A stretch of 64,000 nt of DNA, from positions 26,952-90,951 of the forward strand of contig NZ_BCNS01000104.1 in assembly GCF_001528745.1 (NCBI RefSeq), written 5' to 3'. Shown here one piece after another: positions 51,604 to 60,635 of this stretch. The DNA is from Marinobacterium profundum. GTDB lineage: Bacteria > Pseudomonadota > Gammaproteobacteria > Pseudomonadales > Balneatricaceae. Made by a program: the position numbers and the translations under genes. Positions within the stretch are counted from its first letter, which is position 1. Every line of letters starts with the position of its first letter. The notes beneath the pieces are model-generated. The model had not been told where the DNA came from and ran no database searches. It saw nothing but the letters and a program-made list of their open reading frames with translations.

Positions 51604-52992
51604 TCAGGCGTTGGGGGCCAGACGGGCAAAGGCGTTGTCCAGCGCATCGATCATCTGATCCAGCTCCGCCTGGGTGACGATCAGCGCAGGGCTGAAGCAC
51701 AACGTATTGTTGAATTCTTCAAAACTGCGGTTGGTACGACCGATAATCACACCCTGCTTCATGCAGTCTGCCGCAATGGCGATCGCCAGGCTTTCATCCA
51801 CCGGTTCCTTGCTCTGACGGTCTTTGACCAGCTCCAGGCCCGCGAACAGCCCCTTGCCGCGTACATCACCAATAACATCGTACTTGTCGTACAGCTGATG
51901 CAGACGCCCCATCAGGTACTCACCCATCTGAGTGGCATTCTCAAGCAGATTTTCGTCTTCGATAATCTTCATGTTTGCCAGGGCCGCCGCAGGACCTGCG
52001 GTGCAGCCACCGAAGGTGCTGATATCGCGGAAGTAGCTCATGCGATCAGACGGGTCATCCTTGAAGGCGTCAAACACGGCTTCGGTGGTCACGGTGCAGG
52101 ATATGGCGGCATAACCAGACGCGACACCCTTGGCCATGGTCACCATGTCAGGCTTGATGCCGTAGTGCTGATAACCGAACCATTTGCCGGTACGACCCAG
52201 ACCACAGACGACTTCGTCGATATGCAGCAGGATGTCGTACTTCTTGCAGATTTCCTGAATCTTGTCCCAGTAGCCCTGGGGCGGCGTAATCACGCCACCG
52301 CCGGCGGTGATCGGTTCCAGGCAGACAGCACCCACGGTATCCGGACCTTCGGCCAGAATGACCTTTTCCATTTCCAGCGCAGCACGCACACCGTAGTCGT
52401 CGACATCACCAAACTGCGAGCGGTATTCGCTGCAATGCGGGAATTCAACAAAACCAGGCGTAAAGGGGCCGTACTGATGCTTGCGCTCAAACTGACCGGT
52501 GGCGCTCAGGGCAGTGATGGTGGTGCCGTGGTAGTCACGCTCGCGGAACAGGATCTTGTGCTTCTTGCCACCGTATTTCCTGTGGGCAATCTGACGCACG
52601 ATTTTGAACGCCTTCTCGTTAGCTTCAGAGCCAGAGTTGGAGTAGTAAACGCGACTCATGCCGGGCATTTTTTCAATCAGCTTTTCAGCGAACTGAGCCG
52701 CCGGAATGTTGCCGGCAGACTGGGCGAAATAGTTCATTTTCACCAGCTGATCGCGCACCGCATCGGCGATGGACTCGCGGCCATAACCCACGTTCACCGT
52801 CCAGACACCCCCGGACACCATGTCCAGGTATTCATTGCCCTTGGCATCCCATACACGCATGCCCTTGCCTTCCACGATCACCATCGGATCGTTCTGCTCG
52901 AACTGCTTGTGCTGGGTAATATGATGCCAAACATGCTTGCGATCGCTGGCGATAACGGCGGCTGCGTCGAATTCGTTTACATCGTGCTTCAT
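51604..52992 (-). CDS. tpa: Taurine-pyruvate aminotransferase (class III)
   Basis: The start at 52992 (MKHDVNEFD) has GGGGGTG upstream; a longer frame to 53076 is not supported. 462 residues. Class III landmarks are YYSNSGSEANEKAFK, RDYHGTTITALSATGQ, the PLP-phosphate/Asp region LLHIDEVVCGLGRTGKWFGY, and the PLP Lys in MVTMAKGVASGYA. It moves the amino group from taurine to pyruvate, giving sulfoacetaldehyde and alanine. Sulfoacetaldehyde goes to Xsc and alanine to Ald, both encoded in this cluster. No taurine transporter gene is adjacent. Confidence 0.93.
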   Translation of the reverse strand: MKHDVNEFDAAAVIASDRKHVWHHITQHKQFEQNDPMVIVEGKGMRVWDAKGNEYLDMVSGGVWTVNVGYGRESIADAVRDQLVKMNYFAQSAGNIPAAQFAEKLIEKMPGMSRVYYSNSGSEANEKAFKIVRQIAHRKYGGKKHKILFRERDYHGTTITALSATGQFERKHQYGPFTPGFVEFPHCSEYRSQFGDVDDYGVRAALEMEKVILAEGPDTVGAVCLEPITAGGGVITPPQGYWDKIQEICKKYDILLHIDEVVCGLGRTGKWFGYQHYGIKPDMVTMAKGVASGYAAISCTVTTEAVFDAFKDDPSDRMSYFRDISTFGGCTAGPAAALANMKIIEDENLLENATQMGEYLMGRLHQLYDKYDVIGDVRGKGLFAGLELVKDRQSKEPVDESLAIAIAADCMKQGVIIGRTNRSFEEFNNTLCFSPALIVTQAELDQMIDALDNAFARLAPNA

Positions 52993-53409
52993 GATGTTCA
53001 CCCCCTGTCTGTATGGAGTAGTGCTTGCAAGAACGGGCAGGAGGCTGCTGCTGACGTGTGCCGATATATCCTGCAAACGTCAACAAGGGCAAGCTCCGGA
53101 CACCAATGTCCTGTTGATGCCTAACAAGCTAAATTTATCCCTCAGGTCGGGTTAGAACCAGTTGTTTACCACCTATGATGCCAGCCCGCCACTGCTGGCT
53201 CTTGCGGTAAAAAAAGACGCCAATACGCGCAGCCCCGCACAGTGGTGGCATCCAACTGGACCGACCCTGCGCGCCCGGCTGGCTCTAGTGAGGTCTTTGA
53301 TTCAGGCCCACACTGGCATGACTGACAGCCTGTCGGACTTAACTCTGCTTTACTGCGGAAAAGCCAAACAGTTTGCTAGCCTGTTTAACCTGCGTTGCGG
53401 AAAATCAGC
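52993..53409. other. Region between tpa and thiS with a MITE-end fragment
   Basis: Holds the tpa promoter region and, at 53326-53365, a match to the MITE-like element end. No gene found. Confidence 0.5.
53326..53365. repeat. Fragment of the MITE-like element terminus
   Basis: CAGCCTGTCGGACTTA is followed by CTCTG and ACTGCGGAAAAG in the same order as in the inverted right end of the element at 10622-10867. Only this one end is seen, so it is a remnant or an end of a longer, decayed copy. Confidence 0.6.
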
Positions 53410-53613
53410 ATGATTCAGTGTCACATCAATGGCCAGGTCACCCGGATACCCGAAGACCACAGTATTGCCGACCTGGTCGAGCACCTTGGGCTCACCGGAC
53501 GACGCCTGGCAATAGAGCTGAACACAGAAATAGTGCCGCGCACGGCACATGCAACAGTGGTGCTAAATGACAACGATCGTGTGGAAATCGTCCACGCCAT
53601 TGGCGGAGGCTAA
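53410..53613 (+). CDS. thiS: Sulfur-carrier protein ThiS
   Basis: 67 residues with the ubiquitin-like pattern: a start strand, the ADLVEHLGL helix, the RRLAIELNTEIVPR segment, and the C-terminal VEIVHAIGGG. The diglycine end becomes a thiocarboxylate that donates sulfur to thiazole formation. ATG at 53410 lacks a strong ribosome-binding site; a TTG five codons earlier is possible. It lies 42 bp before a thiG-like gene. Confidence 0.9.
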   Translation: MIQCHINGQVTRIPEDHSIADLVEHLGLTGRRLAIELNTEIVPRTAHATVVLNDNDRVEIVHAIGGG

Positions 53614-53655
53614 AAGCCCCGCCCGGATACTTTCGGAAATAGGGAGTCTGCCAAG

Positions 53656-54393
53656 ATGCATGACCCGGAAAACGAATCTGATCGCTTTACCATCGACGGC
53701 CAGCTGTTTGACTCGCGCCTGGTGCTCGATATCGGCTACTACCGCGACCCGCAGCGAGCCCTGATTGCGGCCAGGGCCAGTGGTGCAGAAATTCTCTGTG
53801 CCTCGGTACGACGCAACAATCTTGGCCAGCGCAACGACGAAGCCAATCTGCTCGATACCCTCTCTCCTGACGAATTCATGATCCTGCCCAGCAGCTCAGG
53901 CTGCTACAACGCAGAGGATGCCATCGAATGCTGCCGCCTGGCCCGTGAACTGCTCAACGGCCAGAACCTGGTAAAACTGGAAGTGCTCGGCGATGAGCAG
54001 ACGCTTTACCCCGATATCCCAGCGACCCTCAGCGCCGCACAAACACTGATCAACGACGGCTTTCGGCTGCTGGTTTACTGCAATGACGACCCCGTCATTG
54101 CCAGGCGTCTGGAGGCGATGGGCGCCGCTGCCCTGATGCCCATGGGCGCGCCCCTAGGCTCGAATCTGACGCAGTACAACCCCGGCAACCTGCTCAGGCT
54201 CATTGATCAGGCCAGCATACCAATACTGCTCGGAGGTATAGGCCGCGCCTCGGATGCGACACTGGCGATGGAGCTGGGGTGCGATGCGGTGGTGATAGAC
54301 AGGGCCATAGCCCACGCTCAGGAGCCCGTATTAATGGCCCAGGCCATGTGTTTTGCCGTTCAGGCCGGCCGCCAGGGCTATCTGGCAGATTAA
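53656..54393 (+). CDS. Divergent ThiG-like thiazole synthase
   Basis: 245 residues, against about 265 in typical ThiG, and missing the C-terminal tail. The Schiff-base Lys107 and Glu109 (NLVKLEVLGDEQTLYP) are kept, as are VRRNNLGQRNDEANLL and AMELGCDAV. Changed parts: the GTGKY motif is DIGYY, and where ThiG has DAGVGTASD this has GGIGRASD, one residue shorter and without the conserved Asp. It follows thiS, so thiazole phosphate synthesis in thiamine biosynthesis is the likely job, but the changes leave doubt. Confidence 0.8.
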   Translation: MHDPENESDRFTIDGQLFDSRLVLDIGYYRDPQRALIAARASGAEILCASVRRNNLGQRNDEANLLDTLSPDEFMILPSSSGCYNAEDAIECCRLARELLNGQNLVKLEVLGDEQTLYPDIPATLSAAQTLINDGFRLLVYCNDDPVIARRLEAMGAAALMPMGAPLGSNLTQYNPGNLLRLIDQASIPILLGGIGRASDATLAMELGCDAVVIDRAIAHAQEPVLMAQAMCFAVQAGRQGYLAD

Positions 54394-54401
54394 GTGCAAA
54401 T

Positions 54402-55103
54402 TCAGCTTTTGAGCGCTTGCGCCCTTGCTTCCGCCAGACGTTGCTTGGGCGCGGCAAGATCACTCATTGGACGTGTACGCCGGGAAGCATGGTAGTACTC
54501 GTTAAAGACCTCAAAATAGGCATCCAGCACCTCGGCGCTGGCTGCATCCCCTATCTGCTCAAGCAAGGCCGCCGCCACTTCACAGGTGCACAGATGATGA
54601 TCCTGGGCCTGGGTGCGCAGATCGTAGCGGGTCTGGCGCTGGGTGCGCGGCTCTATCACCGGCACCTGGTCCAGGTAACGACTGTGGCGAAACATGCGTC
54701 GCGCCTGTCGCCAGGTGCCATCCAGAATAATGAACACCGGTTCACGCCCGGGCTTGGGCTCAAACTCCACCATGCGCTGGTCATAATCGGGTGCTGCAGG
54801 AAACACCAGATAGGGGTCTAGCCCCGGGTTGGCGAGCTGTTTCAGCAGATCGGGTTCAGGCTCGGTGCGACTCCACGTAAAAGCACGCGACTGAGCGATG
54901 GTATCCAGAATGAGCCGACCAGTATTGGTAGGCTTGTAGGTCTCATTGCGGTGTGTCAGCAGCCAGAAGCGCGCCTGCGCCTCAATCTCAACGCGGTATT
55001 CACAGATGCAGCGCACTTGCGGCAGCAGGCAGCGTTCACAGCGAGTGATTCTGGAACCCCGAGCAACAAAGGGTTTGCGCGGCGGCGCAGACAAAAAGGA
55101 CAT
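54402..55103 (-). CDS. DTW-domain tRNA-uridine aminocarboxypropyltransferase (TapT/YfiP type)
   Basis: I prefer the start at 55103 (MSFLSAPPRK), because upstream residues to 55172 form a hydrophobic stretch unlike the family; neither start has a good ribosome-binding site. 233 residues. CERCLLPQVRCIC near residue 25 is the zinc-like cysteine cluster, and ILDGTWRQARRM near 130 is the DTW-domain motif. Family members add the acp group to uridine in tRNA using S-adenosylmethionine. Overlap with thiG is tail to tail by 8 bp spacing. Confidence 0.8.
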   Translation of the reverse strand: MSFLSAPPRKPFVARGSRITRCERCLLPQVRCICEYRVEIEAQARFWLLTHRNETYKPTNTGRLILDTIAQSRAFTWSRTEPEPDLLKQLANPGLDPYLVFPAAPDYDQRMVEFEPKPGREPVFIILDGTWRQARRMFRHSRYLDQVPVIEPRTQRQTRYDLRTQAQDHHLCTCEVAAALLEQIGDAASAEVLDAYFEVFNEYYHASRRTRPMSDLAAPKQRLAEARAQALKS

Positions 55104-55211
55104 AGTAAGAAAAACCAACGTTAGTGCGAGCAGGGAGCAGATGCCGAATAATACCGCGACCGACGACGACATGCACCGTCGGCAACCCCGCTGACACCAG
55201 AGAGTCTGCGC

Positions 55212-55712
55212 CTATTGCAGCGTCTGACTGGCCGGCACCTGAGTATCAAACAACTGCTCAGGCGCTCCCCAATCCAGCGCCTGGCTGCCACGGTGCAACA
55301 GATGCAGCACCTGATGCAGTTCGGCGTAATTGAGTACGCTGACAGCCACCGCCTCTTCGCTTTCGCCGGTAAAGAAACTCAGCTGATAGCGCCCGCCGCG
55401 AAAACTGGCATCGAGTCTGTGCAGCACGGCGGCCGGCGCGCACGTCTGCAACGGCGCCTCCTGCACCTTTAGCGCCTCGCGAGCCTGTTCATGCTCAAAC
55501 TGCGCTACCGCTTCCCGATGCTCAGGCGCGCTGCGGCTGACCTGTTTTGAGGTCTGGCGAACAAGTTGATCCGAGGCCCCCAGAATGCGCAGGCACAGGC
55601 GCCTTGTCAGCCAGAAATCGACCCGTGGCTGGCCGTTGCTCATATTGCCAATCAGCCGGATGCGATCTTCGCTCTGATCAAACTGAAAGGTAAAAGATCC
55701 GATATTTGTCAT
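55212..55712 (-). CDS. Hypothetical protein
   Basis: 166 residues, soluble. The N-terminal half is beta-like (IGSFTFQFDQSEDRIRL), the middle is a charged linker (SAPEHREAVAQFEHEQAREA), and the C-terminal half is again beta/alpha (RYQLSFFTGESEEAVAVSVL). I do not recognise the family. Lies upstream of the DTW-domain gene on the same strand with a gap of about 108 bp. Confidence 0.6.
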   Translation of the reverse strand: MTNIGSFTFQFDQSEDRIRLIGNMSNGQPRVDFWLTRRLCLRILGASDQLVRQTSKQVSRSAPEHREAVAQFEHEQAREALKVQEAPLQTCAPAAVLHRLDASFRGGRYQLSFFTGESEEAVAVSVLNYAELHQVLHLLHRGSQALDWGAPEQLFDTQVPASQTLQ

Positions 55713-55879
55713 GACCTCAGCCTACCCCATCTGCACACATCGGCCAACCTTGCCCAGAAGTGAGATTCCTGCCCCGTTAAGCACGAAAAACAGTGTCTCC
55801 GGTCTCGCCTTCATTCGACCGAGCAACCAGCCAAGCAACACAAAGAAACCAATAAATTCAATACGTTAGTTATTGATGT

Positions 55880-55909
55880 TTGACAGGATTCCAACACCTA
55901 CTCTAGTAT
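55880..55909 (+). promoter_or_regulatory. Candidate sigma-70 promoter of the five-gene operon
   Basis: TTGACA at 55880-55885 and TAGTAT at 55904-55909 with an 18-bp spacer, 45 bp upstream of the first gene. Match to the -35 consensus is perfect; the -10 is 4 of 6. Confidence 0.55.
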
Positions 55910-55954
55910 CGGGTGCCATCTAAACAATCGTATGAAATATAGGGAGACAACAGG

Positions 55955-56893
55955 ATGTTATTTCACCATCTACATTTACCTGTCTATCCCCAGGCCTCAG
56001 CCCCCCCCTGCAGGGCCCTGTTGTTGCGATGGACCGGCATCCTGCTGCTGGTACTGGCCTCTCTGCTGGCCGATGCCCTGACTCTGGCGCCCCGGGCCGC
56101 AACCCAGGAGCCGCTAACGCTCGGCATACTGCCAAGGCGCAATGCGACCCTGACAACAGAACTCTTTACCCCCCTGGTTGAATACCTGAGCAAGTCGCTC
56201 GGCCGCGAGATACAGCTGGTCACATCAAAGGACTTCGACACCTTTTTGCAAGACGTAAAGGATGAACGTTTCGATATAGTGCACTACAACCAGTTCCATT
56301 ATGTTCGCTCATCGGCGCAGTACCGCGTTATCGCCCATAACAGGGAGTTTGACCGCAATACCGTTGCGGGCGCGCTCTATGTTAAAAAAGACAGCGGCAT
56401 TAGCCGCGTCGAACAGTTGCGCGGCAAGACGATCATTTTTGGCGGCGGCAAGGATGCCATGATGAGCTATATACTGCCACGCTACCTGTTGCTGCAGGCC
56501 GGCCTGCAGCCGGGTGACTATCGGGAAATTTTTGCCAAAAGCCCACCCAACTCACTGATTGGCCTGTACTATGATGAAGCTCAGGCCAGCGGCGCTGGCG
56601 ATATTCTGATCGATCTCAAGGTAGTCAAGGGCAGTGTTGACACCAGTCAGCTCACCCATCTTGCCGTCACAGAGCAGCTGTTGCACCTTCCCTGGGCTGT
56701 ACGCCGTACTATGGAGAACGAAGATGCGGCACGAATTCAGGCGTTGCTAATCGGTCTCGAAGCCAGCCAGGAAGGTTTGGCAATCCTTAAACAGGCCCAA
56801 ATGACTGGCATAGGAATTGCCAATGATGATAGCTACGCCCCCCACAGGCGTGTCATTGATCAGGTCATGCCGCCCAGTCAGGATCGTCACTGA
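55955..56893 (+). CDS. PhnD-like phosphate/phosphonate-type periplasmic binding protein
   Basis: 312 residues. A membrane/signal segment (GILLLVLASLLADAL) near residue 28 is followed by the mature part: LTLGILPRRNATLTTELFTPLV, DTFLQDVKDERFDIVHYNQFHYV, GALYVKKDSGISRVEQLRGKT, and FGGGKDAMMSYILPRYLLLQ, the pattern of PhnD/phosphite-type binding proteins. No ABC permease or ATPase follows. Instead, 15 bp later, a membrane GGDEF/EAL protein follows, so it likely senses an anion and signals through c-di-GMP (inference). GGGAG precedes the start at some distance. Confidence 0.85.
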   Translation: MLFHHLHLPVYPQASAPPCRALLLRWTGILLLVLASLLADALTLAPRAATQEPLTLGILPRRNATLTTELFTPLVEYLSKSLGREIQLVTSKDFDTFLQDVKDERFDIVHYNQFHYVRSSAQYRVIAHNREFDRNTVAGALYVKKDSGISRVEQLRGKTIIFGGGKDAMMSYILPRYLLLQAGLQPGDYREIFAKSPPNSLIGLYYDEAQASGAGDILIDLKVVKGSVDTSQLTHLAVTEQLLHLPWAVRRTMENEDAARIQALLIGLEASQEGLAILKQAQMTGIGIANDDSYAPHRRVIDQVMPPSQDRH

Positions 56894-56908
56894 CGACGGA
56901 GCATAGAA

Positions 56909-58972
56909 GTGCGCTTAGCCTCCAGATTCATTCTTATTGTCAGCGGCATACTGTCGGTGACACTCGCACTCAATGCCTACTACTTTATCCACAGCCAGAA
57001 TCAGTTGCTGGAGCAGCAACTTAACGAGCGCGGCCGGGTACTCGGCCATCTGATCGCACTGATCAGCCCCGACGCCATGCTCAGCTTCGATTTCCTGACC
57101 CTCAATGAATATGCCCGCGAAGTGTCACGCCAGCGCGATGTTGTCTACGGCGTTATCGTCAACGACAAGGGCACCCCCCTGACATCCTTTTTCAACCACC
57201 AGGACCCCCGCGTTCTGGATGCACTGCAGGCGCTGGAGCTGGACCAGGAAACCGCCCCCCTGACACCGCCCAAGACGGCTCGACTGGTCGCACGCCTTTC
57301 ATCCAGCCTGTATGACCTGCTTCCCATGGAGTTTCCCATCAGCCATGGTGACCGCCCGCTGGGGCAGCTCAAGGTCGGCATCAGTCGCGAGCAGCTTCAT
57401 ACCCAGACCCAACGCCAGTTACTGATACAAAGCTCAATCTACGGCCTGATCATCCTGTTCCTGTGTAGCGCCATATTCTGGGTCTTCCGCTACAACGTCA
57501 TGGGGCCGGTTAACCGCCTGATGGCCGCCTCCCGCAACGTGGGTCTTGGCGAGTTAAAGGAAGTAGCAGTTACCTCAACGGATGAGCTTGGCAGCCTGGC
57601 CGAAACCTTCAACACCATGATTCACGCCATCCGCGAGGAACAGGCCAAGCTGCATTACCAAGCCAACCATGATGCACTGACCTCGCTGCCCAATCGCATG
57701 ATGGCCATAGAGCGGCTAGAGCACGAGCTGCGCCTGGCGCGGCGCCACCACGAGCTCGTTGCGGTTATTTTCATTGATCTGGACAATTTCAAGGTGGTCA
57801 ACGACACCATGGGGCACGCCGCCGGTGACGAACTGCTGACCATGGTTGGCTCCCGCCTGCTGTCCCGCCTGCGTGATGGCGATACCCTGGCACGCCTGGG
57901 GGGCGATGAATTCCTGGTACTGCTGCCGCGGGTACAGGATCCTGATGAAGTGAAGCAAATAGCAACACGGTTGCTTGAAGCCACCTCGGAACGCCTTATG
58001 CTGCACAGCCGTGAAGTCATAGTACATTGCAGTATAGGGGTCGCCCTTTACCCGACTGATGGCATCAGCGCCGAAGAGCTCATGGCCAACGCCGACAACG
58101 CCATGTATCAGGCCAAAACCCCCGGCCATCCGCCCACCTGCTTCTTCACCCATGAAATGAACGTGCGGGTGCGCCAGCGCCTGCAGCTTGAACAAGACCT
58201 GCACCTGGCGGTCGAGCGCAACGAGCTGGAGCTCTATTTCCAGCCCATATTCCAGGCAGGTCAATGCCGTCCAATAGGGGCTGAAGTATTGCTGCGCTGG
58301 CAGCACCCACAGAACGGCACTATCAGCCCGGCAACCTTTATCCCCCTGGCCGAAGCTACTGGGCTGATAATCCCCATCGGCGACTGGGTGCTGCAACAGG
58401 CCACCTCCCTGCTGCGACACTGGCTCGACCTGGGGCTTGCTCCCGGTACTCTGGCAATCAACATCTCCCGCCTGCAATTGCAGGCACGACTAATTCCGGT
58501 CATCCGAGACCTGGTCACTCAGCACCGCATTCCGGCGAACGTGCTTGAGCTGGAGATGACAGAAAACATTCTGCTCGATGATCACGCCGAGATCAGCGAA
58601 ACACTGGATCAGCTGCAGGCCATGGGCCTCAAGCTCAGCCTGGACGACTTTGGCACCGGCTATTCATCCCTGAGTTATTTGCGGCGTTTCTCCTTTGATG
58701 CGCTCAAGATAGATCGCAGCTTTATTCAGGGATTACCACAGGATGAGGATGGCTGCGCCCTTATAGGCGCCATAGTGGTGATGGCCCACCGCCTGGGACT
58801 GCGTGTCGTCGCCGAAGGCGTGGAAACCATCGAACAGCGTAACTTCCTGCAACAGCAGGGCTGCGATTTTCTGCAGGGCTATTTGCTCGCCAGGCCCATG
58901 ACGGCCGATGCCTATCAGGCAACCCTGCCGAGCCAGGCCTGCCCACAACTGAGTAACGACAAGGAGATGTAG
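56909..58972 (+). CDS. Membrane GGDEF/EAL c-di-GMP enzyme with HAMP
   Basis: 687 residues. Helices at about 7-28 and 170-195 flank a 140-residue periplasmic sensor; a HAMP region follows. The GGDEF domain keeps an intact RLGGDEF near residue 330 (site for GTP), and the EAL domain begins with GAEVLLRWQHP near 457 (EVL instead of EAL, but the metal-binding Glu is present), with DDFGTGYSSL, ALKIDRSFI and VAEGVET later. Both activities look possible. Operon with a PhnD-like binding protein before and cytochromes after (6 bp). Confidence 0.9.
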   Translation: MRLASRFILIVSGILSVTLALNAYYFIHSQNQLLEQQLNERGRVLGHLIALISPDAMLSFDFLTLNEYAREVSRQRDVVYGVIVNDKGTPLTSFFNHQDPRVLDALQALELDQETAPLTPPKTARLVARLSSSLYDLLPMEFPISHGDRPLGQLKVGISREQLHTQTQRQLLIQSSIYGLIILFLCSAIFWVFRYNVMGPVNRLMAASRNVGLGELKEVAVTSTDELGSLAETFNTMIHAIREEQAKLHYQANHDALTSLPNRMMAIERLEHELRLARRHHELVAVIFIDLDNFKVVNDTMGHAAGDELLTMVGSRLLSRLRDGDTLARLGGDEFLVLLPRVQDPDEVKQIATRLLEATSERLMLHSREVIVHCSIGVALYPTDGISAEELMANADNAMYQAKTPGHPPTCFFTHEMNVRVRQRLQLEQDLHLAVERNELELYFQPIFQAGQCRPIGAEVLLRWQHPQNGTISPATFIPLAEATGLIIPIGDWVLQQATSLLRHWLDLGLAPGTLAINISRLQLQARLIPVIRDLVTQHRIPANVLELEMTENILLDDHAEISETLDQLQAMGLKLSLDDFGTGYSSLSYLRRFSFDALKIDRSFIQGLPQDEDGCALIGAIVVMAHRLGLRVVAEGVETIEQRNFLQQQGCDFLQGYLLARPMTADAYQATLPSQACPQLSNDKEM

Positions 58973-58978
58973 GTCAGC

Positions 58979-59548
58979 ATGCAACAACCCGCCCATTCGC
59001 CTGCAGTATTGCGTGCCAGAGCCGCCCGCAAAGAGACGCTGAGCGCTTCCGTACGACCACTATTGTGTGCCGTCATTCTGTTGCTATTTGTGTTTTGGGT
59101 ACACCTGGGTTCAGGCCTTGCGACTTTCTCGCATCAGACCCGTACCGAGCCCGGCTGGGAAGAGTTTCGCCAGTCCTACCAGGTCGACAGCTTTGGTCGC
59201 GACGGCTATTTTGTGCGGGCTGTGCAAAACGGCTACAACCTGACCCACCATACCCCCGACTATGCTTGGCGCTTTACCCGCAAATCCTCCACCGATTCCA
59301 ACAACAGCTGCAGCAGCTGCCACAGCAATGAAGATCTGGCCTATGCCCTGGTCAACGGGGACCGCTTCGTACCTGAACTGGACCGGCGTGTGTCCTTCGA
59401 GGAAAGCGTGATGCGCTGCTACGCCAAGCACCTGGATGGCTTCGTGCCGACGATTTACGACCCGGCGGTGCGCGATGTACGCATCTTCGCCCGTATGGTG
59501 GCCCACCACCTGCAACTTGGTGAAGGCAGCCTGGGAGTATCCCGATGA
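58979..59548 (+). CDS. Membrane-anchored monoheme c-type cytochrome, SoxA/TsdA-like
   Basis: 189 residues. One N-terminal membrane helix (residues 27-45) places the rest in the periplasm. A single heme-binding CSSCH lies at 111-115, and a RCYAKHLDGF motif at 146-155 puts Cys147 where SoxA/TsdA proteins have the axial Cys ligand. Its stop overlaps the next gene by 4 bp (ATGA). It probably works as an electron carrier or as a partner of the diheme protein. Confidence 0.75.
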   Translation: MQQPAHSPAVLRARAARKETLSASVRPLLCAVILLLFVFWVHLGSGLATFSHQTRTEPGWEEFRQSYQVDSFGRDGYFVRAVQNGYNLTHHTPDYAWRFTRKSSTDSNNSCSSCHSNEDLAYALVNGDRFVPELDRRVSFEESVMRCYAKHLDGFVPTIYDPAVRDVRIFARMVAHHLQLGEGSLGVSR

Positions 59549-60621
59549 ATGTCTCGACCAGGTCCGTAAAAGTCATCCAGATCGGGCTCTTGCTTACCCT
59601 GCTCGCAGGCCTGTACGCCGTGGCCCAGAGTTACCACAGCGAACGCGCCCTTATTCGCCAGAGCGCGGTAACGCTAACACCCGGGTGTGAGGCTAAGCTG
59701 TCGGACTATGGCCTTGAACCCGGCGACGTCTACATCTCACCCTACATTGAGCAAAAAACCGGCCAGCAGGTCGTCAGGCAGGGTTACAGCGCCGAGGATG
59801 TGCGCGCCATAGAGCGCGGCTGCAATATTATCGACGACTTGCAGGGTCAGCATGCCGAGGACAACCGCGCCGAACGCTGGAACTCGACCCGCTTTGTACG
59901 CGGTAACCAAACCAGCTGTGATCACTGCCACCAGGGGATTGGCGACAAGCAGAACTCCGACGGCGAGCCCCAGATAGGTTCCCTGAGCCTAGGCGCCTCC
60001 TGGGTCATGGCCGATATGTATGACCGCTTCACCGGTATACTGCTGCCCTACGAACTGCGCCAGATGCAGTGTTATATCAACTCATCCAATGGCTTCAAAC
60101 CCAATATCGCCGACGATCTGATCGGCGATGTGACCGCCTACAGCCGCTTTCTCTCCGCCGCGCTGGATCTACGCATCGGCAATCGCTACCCCGAGCAGGG
60201 CATCGACGAAGTTACCGCCGCCATGACCGACAAACGCGGCGACGATTACGTGCGCGGGCAGTCGCTGTACCGGGATAAATGCGCCCAGTGTCACGGCCAG
60301 CAAGGGCTGGGCACAGTGGTGGACAGCCAGGTGCTGTTCCCCGCCGTAGCTGGCCCCAATGCATTCAACCTGCAGTCACGCAACAACTTTTCCTTTGTCT
60401 CCACCATCCTGCCGGGATTTATCTGCCGCAATATGCCACTGGGCCAGGAAGGTACCCTGGAGCCCCAGGAGTGCCGTGACATCGCCTTTTATATCAGCAA
60501 TCTGCCAAGGCCCGCCGGTGACAAGCAGGGGCCGCTGAGCGCTGCCTGGCAACAGGTGATGATGTTTGTCATGCCTCCCCTGGTGGCTGCCGTTGAAAAC
60601 TTTCACGCCAACAAGCCGTAA
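59545..60621 (+). CDS. Diheme cytochrome c, thiosulfate dehydrogenase (TsdA)-like
   Basis: 358 residues, N-terminal membrane anchor at about 8-27. Heme 1 is CDHCH (125-129) and heme 2 CAQCH (246-250). Cys176 in QMQCYINSSNG fits the axial Cys of TsdA heme 1, and Met297 in CRNMPLGQEGTL fits the axial Met of heme 2, with the following LEPQECRDIAFYI as in TsdA. TsdA joins two thiosulfates to tetrathionate or the reverse. Operon partners are a second cytochrome and a SulP transporter, consistent with sulfur oxyanion redox chemistry. Confidence 0.8.
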   Translation: MNVSTRSVKVIQIGLLLTLLAGLYAVAQSYHSERALIRQSAVTLTPGCEAKLSDYGLEPGDVYISPYIEQKTGQQVVRQGYSAEDVRAIERGCNIIDDLQGQHAEDNRAERWNSTRFVRGNQTSCDHCHQGIGDKQNSDGEPQIGSLSLGASWVMADMYDRFTGILLPYELRQMQCYINSSNGFKPNIADDLIGDVTAYSRFLSAALDLRIGNRYPEQGIDEVTAAMTDKRGDDYVRGQSLYRDKCAQCHGQQGLGTVVDSQVLFPAVAGPNAFNLQSRNNFSFVSTILPGFICRNMPLGQEGTLEPQECRDIAFYISNLPRPAGDKQGPLSAAWQQVMMFVMPPLVAAVENFHANKP

Positions 60622-60635
60622 TCCAAGGATCCCGC

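Noticed and set aside
51898..53124. 408-codon open frame opposite tpa
   Set aside because: Antisense to a clear aminotransferase gene; composition-driven.
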